DNA of 64,000 bases, from assembly GCA_003993805.1 (NCBI GenBank), contig RSEF01000020.1, forward strand, positions 6,245,661 to 6,309,660, read 5' to 3'. The position numbers were made by a program, and so were the translations under genes. Of this stretch, positions 1 to 50,019 are shown piece after piece. Origin of the DNA: Himantopus leucocephalus. Lineage: Eukaryota > Chordata > Aves > Charadriiformes > Recurvirostridae. Below the pieces are notes generated by a model. The model saw only the letters and a list, made by a program, of their open reading frames with translations. It did no database searches and was not told the origin of the DNA. Every line of letters begins with the position of its first letter. Within the stretch, counting starts at the first letter, position 1.

Positions 1-344
1 TGAAACTTGCAAAAAATATTTATGTTTGAGAGTTGCTACACTGGTTTTATATTGCACTGATTCCTGAGCCAAATAGTTAAATTTTAACTGTGAAAGACTA
101 GAGGAGGGAGAGGTACATATCAGGGTGAGACATGGGATACTCATTTCACTCACTTGTAGGTCAGAGCTCCAGTAAGAGAGTAACTAATTACAGTAACATT
201 TAAATTGCTTTCCTCTACAAAAAAACCCCACTGAATATCACGCTAGCCCAGGTTTAGTGGTAAGTCAAGAAGGCAGCCAGGGGCTGTAGCTCTGCAGAGA
301 TGGGAAGCAATAAGACTCTCATGTACATTCTTTAAAAAAAGAAT
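1..344. other. Downstream flank of PTPN1
   Basis: This stretch lies past the last candidate poly(A) signal. I see no coding sequence, RNA gene or repeat in it. Confidence 0.4.
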
Positions 345-350
345 TTTATT
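345..350 (-). terminator. Candidate distal AATAAA poly(A) signal
   Basis: The hexamer AATAAA on the minus strand is followed 3' by a T-rich/A-rich transition around 320-340. It is the most distal good candidate for PTPN1 in the window. Upstream AATAAA copies at 498-503 and 518-523 are alternatives. Confidence 0.35.
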
Positions 351-1848
351 GTTACAACTAAAATGAGAACTGAAAACTTGTATGGGAAATTGAAAAACTG
401 TACAATTTTACTATAACCTGTGAGGTCTTCGCAGCGGCTTACACAAAAGACAAGATACCTGAAAATGTATTATACCAAAACATTTAGCTTTTTTGGTTTT
501 TTATTTTTTTAAAAAAGTTTATTCTATGGCAATCTGTAAAAAAGAAAGACCTGATGAGTAAATATTTGCTTAAGGCATATAGCAGAGCAGCTCACTAACT
601 TTCTAACAAGTTTAACATGGATATTTGTCCATTTTCCAAGAATAGGTTAACCGATACACCCACTTTGAAACGCTACTGTATATACACACCCAAACTACTA
701 CATACATATACAGGACATCAAAACAAAAATGTTTACAGTTCAGTATTGTAAGCCTTATGCACACCTCACTGGGCTTGTGGGGTACTCCGCTGCCCATCCC
801 GGGGCAGTATTGGGTCTGGATTTAGAACAGAGGAAAGAAATGGCAAAATACATGGCAGGAAGGGGGATCTTCAAAACTTTATCATCTGCAGAAACTTTCT
901 CTTTTTCGAATAGTTTGTAAGTGAATTACTCGGGATTCAAAGGAAGGATGCTTTGCTTTCCTCTCAAGCCTAAAATTTAAAATATTCCCTCTTGGGAACA
1001 GTACAGAGGGCTTTTCTGTTTGGTTTTAGATGGGCCACCACTTCAGGAGCCTGTATTTCTGCAGATCAAAGCATGCGACCGAGATCTTGCAGCAGAGGCT
1101 TTCCTCTCCCTCCCCCAGCGCAGCTTTGAAGGCAGCACAGCGAGTCATACCCTGAAATCACCGAGCCACTGCTTGCCTCAAGTGACCAGAGGCGAGGTGT
1201 GAATATGGCTTACTAAACTCTCTGGAATGTCTGTACTATACTTACTCAGCTGAAATGAACCATGCTAAACAACCGGGTTACACTGAGCACGCAGAAATTC
1301 AATAGGAAGTCATGCCAAGTATTAGGCGAGTACATGTTATCTGATAAACACCAAATCAGTCTATCGCTGAACGAGGATACTTTCAGCAACACCCTTTGAA
1401 CCACAGCCACTTAATGATCAGTTCATGCAAATATAATTTGGGCACATCAGTAAGCAGAAATATAAGTTCTTTCACCTTTCAAGCACATGGTATTTATTCA
1501 GGACACTAGAAGACTTTACATGCATTTCAATACAAAGGGGGTACGAATGGTGCCTTAGAACAATATTCTACCAGATGACGGAGAGAATAGTGGGGACAAA
1601 GCAATCACGTACTGTATCTTAAATACACAGATGAGCCATTATATATTACCATTTTTCTATACTTACTTTTCATGTTTCCAATAATATAACTAAATATTGA
1701 CTGATTACAACATTCCTCCTTTCAAGTACTGGTCTGACCAACAGTCTCACAGGTAAAGTATTGATTCCCAGTACTACCTGAGGATATATTATTGTACTTT
1801 TGAAAAGCCCTTGATGCAAGCTTAACAAAACACAAAATAGAAATAACT

Positions 1849-1866
1849 CCCCCTCCCCCCCTCCCC
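1849..1866 (-). repeat. C5-T-C7-T-C4 run, G-quadruplex-prone on the transcript strand
   Basis: The plus strand shows three C-tracts separated by single T. The minus strand, and so the PTPN1 RNA if the UTR extends this far, carries G4-A-G7-A-G5. The central tract is long enough to supply two of the four G-runs. Confidence 0.5.
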
Positions 1867-2289
1867 ATTCACCAACTTATTCACCGAAGGAAAAGCGCTA
1901 TAACCTACAGCCAGCTTTGCAAAAATAAATATGGAGTGGAGAGAGAATTCCGTAAGATACTCCACAGCGATGTTTGCACTGGGAATGGTGGTTAAGTGCT
2001 ATACATCTAGAAAGCCTTTAAAAATAAAAAGAATGGCTTAAGTAATGCTTGCAAATCAGCTGTCATGGGTTCTTTCCAATCGCTACAGCTTTCAGTAGGG
2101 AGTTTACCACTACCCTCTGCCCCATGACACCAGCAAAGAAATCTTTGCTATTATTGTTTAAACTGGTAATAATTTGGTACTAACGAGAGGAACAGCATTG
2201 ACTAAGACCGTTTAGTGCAATGCTGACTTCCAGTCACAGTTCTACCAATGCACCCAAATCCTTATTTACAAGCACTTTTCATCATTCGA

Positions 2290-2420
2290 GTCCTGGGCCC
2301 GGGAAGGCGCCGCCGGCCGTGCGGAACAGCGCGGACCCAGCCTGGCGCAGGACAAAGGCGCCCACCCCGCGGAGCTGCCCTCGGGCCAGCGACAGCCCCG
2401 GCTGCAGAGGGGCAAGACTC
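2290..2420. other. GC- and CpG-rich islet within the 3' UTR
   Basis: About 130 bases of very GC-rich sequence with many CpGs (for example GGCGCCGCCGGCC) interrupt an otherwise AT-rich UTR. Three overlapping open frames here reflect base composition, not genes. It may be a conserved structured UTR element or a small orphan CpG island. Confidence 0.5.
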
Positions 2421-2625
2421 TCCCTCTCACACCACTATGTCTGATAATAACTGAAGAGCGTCTCTTCAAGCCAAACTAGAGCCAGTATTTTAAGTCTTTG
2501 CTTTAAAAAAAGCAGAACACACAAACGCTTGCATCATAAGCCCACCGATACGTTCACAGACCAACATGTCTTCTGTTGAACTTTTTACATCTTAAGGAAG
2601 CTGCCACAGCATTAATTGCTCTGGA

Positions 2626-2631
2626 TTTATT
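2626..2631 (-). terminator. Candidate proximal AATAAA poly(A) signal
   Basis: A minus-strand AATAAA lies about 1.1 kb after the PTPN1 stop codon. If used, it would give a short 3' UTR lacking the GC-rich islet. Usage cannot be judged without transcript data. Confidence 0.25.
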
Positions 2632-2974
2632 GAAATGCTTTCCCGGTCGCCGCCTGCAATGCCTCCGAGTACGGTACCTCTCCGGCCCTTGCAGGAAGCG
2701 TGCTGTTCCTTATGGAGCAGATGGAGAGTGAAACTGCATTTTACATTCCAAATGATGAGGTTTAAGAACTGGTCCTTCTGAATGCCAACTGCACAGCTGC
2801 AAAATGCTGGTGGATGTGTTTTGGTTGAATTTCCCTTCCTGTTTCTCTCCCTCCCCTCAACCTCTCCTAACCCAGAATATAAAAGTAAGAACAGTTTTAC
2901 AAAGGATGGTGCAATGTAAATAGGCATATGTGCAAGTAGAGTGCAACAAAAGTCAATGAGGAGATACACTTACT

Positions 2975-3019
2975 AAAAAAAAAAAAAAAANNAAAAAAAA
3001 AAAAAAAAAGAAAAAGAAA
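2975..3019. repeat. Poly-A tract with two unresolved bases
   Basis: A run of A on the plus strand contains Ns at 2991-2992 and continues as A/G-rich sequence. It would be poly-U in PTPN1 RNA. The Ns indicate an unresolved homopolymer length. Confidence 0.8.
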
Positions 3020-3171
3020 GAGCTTGACATGTTGGGATACCCTGAGCAAATGCAGAAGCCTGTTTCTATTAACATGTAAAACAATAAGCTATTTAAGAAC
3101 AGTTATGCCAATATTAAATATATCAATACCACAGGCACTGCCCACAACTCAGTCTTTAATGATGAAGCAAG

Positions 3172-3230
3172 TAAAAAAAAAAAAACAAAAAAAACCAAAA
3201 AACCCCCAAACCAAAACACCAACCAGAAAC
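3172..3230. repeat. A/C-only low-complexity tract
   Basis: Almost pure A and C (A-runs interspersed with CC, CCC and CCCCC). Similar tracts occur at 18728-18775, 38646-38699, 42932-42990 and 54016-54051. Confidence 0.75.
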
Positions 3231-3756
3231 GCCCCTCCCCCAGTGCCCCCCATTCCAAAAAGTTTACATTCTTCAGGTATGTGGGTTTCTTTTTCTTTTT
3301 TTGGGAACTTATCAATCTAAGTAATGTATTTGGTTACAACACTTGGAGAGTACAAGCAAGTTTCACTTGTGCCTAGTTTTTCTGAAACACAAAAGAAAAA
3401 GAACTGGCTTTTTAAAAAAGGCTAAAAACAACAATGTGTTGTAATTCTATTATTTAGTTAAAAAAAAAAAATGAAAAAAAGGAAAACAGACTATTTGGCA
3501 TTTTCTCTGCTTACTCCTGAATATTTTAAGGCCCTGAGATTAGAATATTATGTTCTTGGGACCACAGGGCTAGATAAAACCCTAGTGCATCAATTCTCTC
3601 TTTAAGCCCTAACCAGAGTTCTGGCCTTTCAACCTAAGATCTACCTCCACTGAGACACGGCTCACATGCCCCAATTAGCTTTCCTTCAGAGAAGCTTATT
3701 ACAAACCGATCAAATCATTGGTGTTTTCTGCAGGGTCGATCTTGCTGGCATGTCCA

Positions 3757-45600
<41,844 letters not shown>

Positions 45601-46170
45601 GGTGGGGACGCCGCGCCAGGCCTGGCCCCCCAGCGCCGCTCCCGCCCGCCGCTCCGGCAGCTCCGGCTCCGGCTCCAGCTGCTCCCGAGGCCGCGGCTGC
45701 CCGCTCTGCATGTCACCCCTCCCTTCTCCCCGCCGGAACTACGCAGCCCGCCCCGGCGACGCGACGTCCGGGGCGGCCCGCAGCCGCGGGGGCCCGCGGG
45801 GCGGCGGGAGGAGGGGGCGCGCGGGCGGCGCGCGGCGCCAACGGTCTGTTAACGGTCGCGGCGGGCGCGAGCGCCCTGTGGCGAGGCTGTGGGAGTCACG
45901 GCCCGCCCGTGTCCGCTGCCGTCCCCTCAGCCCCCTGAGGCGGCAGTCCGGCAGAGAGCCGCTGTCCGGCAGACCGGGCGGGCTGGGGTGCTTCCTCCCC
46001 CTCAGCACCCGCTCCGCCACCCCCGGCCGTCCCGCCCGGGGCCGCACTGACAGGTAGGGCGGCCTCGGCGGGGCTGAGGGGCCGCAGGTTGGAGGTGGCA
46101 GCGGGGAGCCCCGGGTTGTGCTCGGAACGGGGTCTGGCTGGGGAAAGAGCAGGCGGAGCCATTGGTTATA

Positions 46171-47821
46171 ACTCTTCGGGCCTCAGCCTGGCATCTTCTG
46201 GTTTCTGAGCCGTGAGAGGGTGCTTGAATCATGTTTTCAAGCTCTTCGTCTGCGGCAAGGGGGTCAAAAGTTCTTAAAATTCTCATGCGGCCATCTGATT
46301 GCAGAGGAAGGGCTGTAAGGCAAACGGCGGTCCGGCAGCGGGTGCCCGATCTGGCAGTGCAGGGTACTGGGGTGTGCGTGCATGTGCTTGCTTCAGAGGT
46401 GGGCAAGACAACTGTATTCTGTCTCACTGTCGTCAGAAGATGGAGAGTTTATTTTTCGCTTGTACACAATCTGCAGAATGAAATGTATTTCTGTCAGTTA
46501 TCCCATACCCTTTGATTTAAAGAAAAGTGTGATGTGACAAGCTCTAAGTGGAATTTGATTATCTGTCCTCGGCTCTCAGATTACTACTCTGAAATCACCA
46601 TTACTATCAACGTGCTGTAGTCCTATCCCAGGAGGTAAACATTTGTCATTCTCTCCCACTCTTCTCATAAGGCAATGCCGCATGAAGTTTTAGCGTACAT
46701 ATCTCATATTAGAGGGCCAACGTCTTTCTTCCTGAGCTTCAAGAGCAGGTGTTCCAAACATATGGACGTAGTTATCCCATGTATAATGCTAGACTGCACT
46801 TTGTTTCCAAAGCGAGGGATTTTGCTCCTCATATCAGCCAGCTTCTGTTCATTAGATTACAGTTTCTCAGGCTTTGAGAACATACTCCTACTTCTGAGGG
46901 CTGGTGTAGGCTTGGCATACCTGGTATCTCTGCAGCATGAATGCTGGCCCAAAATAAGGTTGTGTGAGTGGGTTTGTAGGATCAACAGTTTTCATGAGTG
47001 AATTTGATTATAAATACCCTAATCCCTGTGTAGATTGAAGGCAGCGAGACTGGTAGAGTTTTCAACAAGCAAGATGTATCAATGTCATGGAAGACAAGTA
47101 TTTCATAGCTTAGCGGCAGCCCTTGTACGACATAGCTGCTCCTGCTAGAGGAAGCTTTTCCATTGCTTTTCCTAATCGTTCTACCATGCAGTCTTTGGAA
47201 GAGGCTCCCTTTCAGTGTTCAGCCCCAGAATACCACCCTGTTTGAGGCTCGCTTATCAGGCTACTTAAGTGCAAATGAATGCTCTCTGAGAAGAGAGAGC
47301 TAGTCAAAGATGTGAGTTGAGAGGCCCAGAATTTTGGGGGAGGGTTAGTAGTAATGCCTACAGTAAAGGCAAGCTGTGGAAAGTGTCTTAATAGGATAAC
47401 CAACTTAACCTAGGTAAACAATGAAACATTATTCTCTAGTCAGCTGCTGCGTGTCGCATAGAGGCATTAGCAGATGGTATTAAAAAGATTTTTTGCCTTT
47501 CTTACTGCATGGGCTTTCTCTTGACCTGATTTTTGAAACTAGGTAGATGCAGTGTTAGTCCCGTGAATGAAAGGGTTTCCACCTATTGCGACCTGCTTCT
47601 GTATTTCTAAAAGCAATGGATGGGGGACTGCATCTTCTCTCCCAATCTGGCTGCTCTGAGCTGGTATCCTTATCTTGAGTCCAGATGGTGAATTTTTAAC
47701 CTACTGGACCTGGGGACGTAAAGACAAATTTAACAGCTTTGCTGCTTTCCCCTTTCCCTGTTATTTCAGTGTCATGAATTATGAACATATGTGGGATGTC
47801 TTGCTGTGTTTGATTCTATAC
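46171..47821. other. Intergenic DNA upstream of PTPN1
   Basis: Base composition returns to average after the CpG island. No gene, RNA or transposon is recognised in this stretch. Confidence 0.6.
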
Positions 47822-48080
47822 TGTCATGGTTTAACCCCAACCGACAGCTAGAACCACACAGCCGCTCACTCACTCCCCCTGTTTTGGGTGGGGGAGAGAA
47901 TCAGAAGAGTCAAAGTGAGGAAAAACTCATGGGTTGAGATGAAGACAGTTTAATAGGTAGAGCAAAAGTTGCACATGCAAGCAAAGCAAGGAAAGAATTC
48001 ATTCCGTTTCCCATGAGCAGGCAGGTGTTCAGCCGTTTCCAGGAAAGCAGGGCTCCATCGCACCTAATAGTTACTTGGGA
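47822..48080 (-). mobile_element. Endogenous retrovirus LTR fragment, truncated by an assembly gap
   Basis: The sequence starts TGTCATGGTTTAACCCC, continues with CAGCCGCTCACTCACTCCCCC and GGGGGAGAGAATC, and later CAGTTTAATA. This is the terminal part of an LTR type I recognise as widespread in bird genomes. The family's sense strand appears to be the minus strand here, where the last motif reads as an ATTAAA poly(A) signal, so the visible part is the R/U5 end. No retroviral coding sequence is present, so this is a solo LTR or fragment. The remainder would lie in the gap. The subfamily is not identified. Confidence 0.8.
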
Positions 48081-48180
48081 NNNNNNNNNNNNNNNNNNNN
48101 NNNNNNNNNNNNNNNNNNNNNNNNNNNNNNNNNNNNNNNNNNNNNNNNNNNNNNNNNNNNNNNNNNNNNNNNNNNNNNNN
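48081..48180. other. 100-N assembly gap
   Basis: Exactly 100 Ns, the conventional placeholder for a gap of unknown size. It sits between the LTR fragment and the CR1 tail, so at least part of both elements is probably missing. Confidence 0.97.
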
Positions 48181-48248
48181 GGCAGGGCAGGTGGACTAGA
48201 TGGTCTGCAAAGGTCCCTTCCATCCCCTGCCATTCTGTGATTCTGTGC
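48181..48248 (+). mobile_element. CR1 LINE 3' tail
   Basis: The sequence GTGGACTAGATGGTCTGC, then AAAGGTCCCTTCCATCCC and the terminal octamer repeat ATTCTGTG ATTCTGTG match the 3' end of the CR1 retrotransposon of birds and reptiles. Only the last 70 bases or so are visible because the gap removes anything 5'. There is no coding sequence. Confidence 0.88.
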
Positions 48249-49275
48249 TGGGAAGAGGATACTCAGATAAACTCTTACCAAAAATCTCATCACAGAGAGG
48301 GCCAGTAAAAAAGTTGAATTAATCAATGAATCTCAGCTTAAAAAAAAAAAAAAAGCTCGAAAGTGTTTGCATAGTTGGTTGGTGCTAAATTCCCAGAAAA
48401 CTATACAGGGTAGGATGGTGGGGTGGTGGGGAAAGGAGTAGTATTTCATCTGGAATTCCTGATGGTGTCCTTATCCTGCAGTACTAATTAAGTCCCCAAC
48501 AAGAAAAGGATGGAAGATCCTAAAATTGTCTGGCTCAATGGACACTGAGGCTCCCCATGCTGTGGAAGTCATATGGGAACTAATTAGATTTTTATTCTTT
48601 CTGAAAGACCAGGAATCAGGATGAGTACCTGTTTCTGCAGTGACTAATACCTTTTGCATTTAGAAGCAAAGGTACTTCAAGTTATTTCCTAACAGCTCCT
48701 TCAGATCACGGGATGAGAATGTGAGTGTAAAAAGTTTTAATGGATATGTCTATATGTCTAGCGAGAGATCTAGTTGTATATAGCCTTGGATCTTCAGTGC
48801 TCCAGAAAAATGATTCCTGCTCTTGGCTTGTTCTTTCTGTGTTTATTCATAGTTAGAGAAAGAGACATTAAAATATTCACACACAAGTGTGTTAAACAAT
48901 AGGGCAGAAAGACTTCTTTGTTATGGCTTAATGTTGAATCTGTTGGGGAGAATGCTTGACATCTTTTTAATGAGGATAGCTTCTTTCCAAAACCTTAGAG
49001 AGGTGGCATCACTTCACTGCAGAGTAATCCCTCCTGTGAGTTCTAATCTCTGTGAAATACGTGGTCCACTTGAGCTTGTCCCCTAATGAGAACAGATGAT
49101 GCTCTAGAGGCTGGACTTTGTGCTGAAGAGGAGGTAAACTGAGGGTAGTAGGAGTACATAAGTGTGAGAAACCAAACTGCAGTTTGTCAATGTGCGACAG
49201 AAAATTTAATCTGATATACAGATATCAAAAATCCTTGCTCCAAGGCCCTTCAGGATTGAGATTATGAGATGGCCT
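48249..49275. other. Intergenic DNA
   Basis: No gene is recognised. A short A-run lies at about 48340-48355 and a G-rich stretch at 48413-48433. Confidence 0.6.
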
Positions 49276-49491
49276 TAAACCCTAAATGCTACAGAATCAC
49301 TGAAGTTCCACTGCAATGAAGCATCTTTGGTGATGGATGCAATGCAATGCAAAACGAAGTCCTCGGTGGAAGGAGAAGAGNTAAACCCTAAATGCTACAG
49401 AATCACTGACGTTCCACTGCAATGAAGCATCTTCGGTGATGGATGCAATGCAATGCAATGCAAAACGAAGTCCTCGGTGGAAGGAGAAGAG
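49276..49491. repeat. Near-identical tandem copies split by a single N
   Basis: The block at 49276-49380 (105 bp) and that at 49382-49491 (110 bp) both run from taaaccctaaatgctac to ggaaggagaagag, with an N at 49381 between them. They differ by two substitutions and one extra GCAAT pentamer in the second. A single N at the exact junction suggests two contig ends placed side by side rather than merged. Confidence 0.9.
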
Positions 49492-49581
49492 CACAGCTAC
49501 GATGAAGAATGGTGCACGGGTTCACATGCTTCAGANGCACAGCTATGATGAAGAATGGTGCATGGGTTCACATGCTTCAGA
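49491..49581. repeat. Second duplicated block split by a single N
   Basis: The block at 49491-49535 and that at 49537-49581 (45 bp each) begin gcacagcta and end catgcttcaga, with an N at 49536. They differ by two C/T transitions. This is the same signature as the neighbouring duplication. Confidence 0.9.
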
Positions 49582-49918
49582 GACCCAATCCTCCAGAGAG
49601 AATCAGCATCTTCATGGATGGCTGGGAAAGGGGGCCAGCATGGAAGTGCCCTGATTTGCTGGACCCTTTGTTGCCTAATCAGCTAGAGAGCAGTTGCAGC
49701 CAGCAGGGGTTGTTTTCACTTTAGTTGGCGAGTGGAGGTGGCCTCATGGGGAGCTTTACAGGAACTGGATGGTTGGGAAGGACCTGACGAAGGAATTCAG
49801 GAGCAAAAGAAACTGCAGAGGATAGGCAATGAGGATAGGCAATAGTGATGAAAAGGAGTTGCAAATAGAAAAAATATATTTCTGATGCACATTAAAGATA
49901 AAAACTGGATTTAAAAGC
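49582..49918. other. Intergenic DNA
   Basis: No gene or transposon is recognised between the duplicated blocks and the CpG-rich islet. A short repeated gaggataggcaat occurs near 49815-49840. Confidence 0.55.
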
Positions 49919-49974
49919 AACGCCGATTTTTCCGAGGAGCAGGAGTCACGTTCTCACGGTGCGGGGCAGGGGAG

Positions 49975-49982
49975 TGACGTCA
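49975..49982. promoter_or_regulatory. Consensus cAMP-response element TGACGTCA
   Basis: A perfect 8-base CRE palindrome in a CpG-rich setting, the context in which CREB/ATF sites are usually functional. Unverified. Confidence 0.5.
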
Positions 49983-50005
49983 CGCTTGTGGTAACGTTTT
50001 GGATG

Positions 50006-50019
50006 GCGCCATCTACCGG
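50006..50019 (-). promoter_or_regulatory. Candidate CTCF binding core
   Basis: The minus strand reads CCGGTAGATGGCGC, matching 13 of 14 positions of the consensus CCASYAGRKGGCRS, with only the third base different. It overlaps the palindrome in the islet. Confidence 0.5.

Larger units (their letters stand above)
345..3756 (-). other. PTPN1: PTPN1 3' untranslated region (distal end inferred)
   Basis: The region after the stop codon is AT-rich, has no conserved coding sequence, and is taken as 3' UTR. Possible AATAAA signals, read on the minus strand, lie at 2626-2631, 1493-1498, 518-523, 498-503 and 345-350. Which are used cannot be decided from sequence, so the UTR may be about 1.1 kb or up to 3.4 kb. 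It contains U-rich runs (the A-tract at 2975-3019, broken by two Ns at 2991-2992), a GC-rich islet at 2290-2420 and a C-rich run at 1849-1866. The start of the transcript's end is therefore uncertain. Confidence 0.5.

Noticed and set aside
2220..2469. Three overlapping frames in the 3' UTR GC islet
   Set aside because: They are composition-driven, short and on both strands, with no recognisable domain.
47910..48326. 138-codon frame spanning the 100-N gap
   Set aside because: It is mostly unknown residues and is formed by the LTR, Ns and the CR1 tail.
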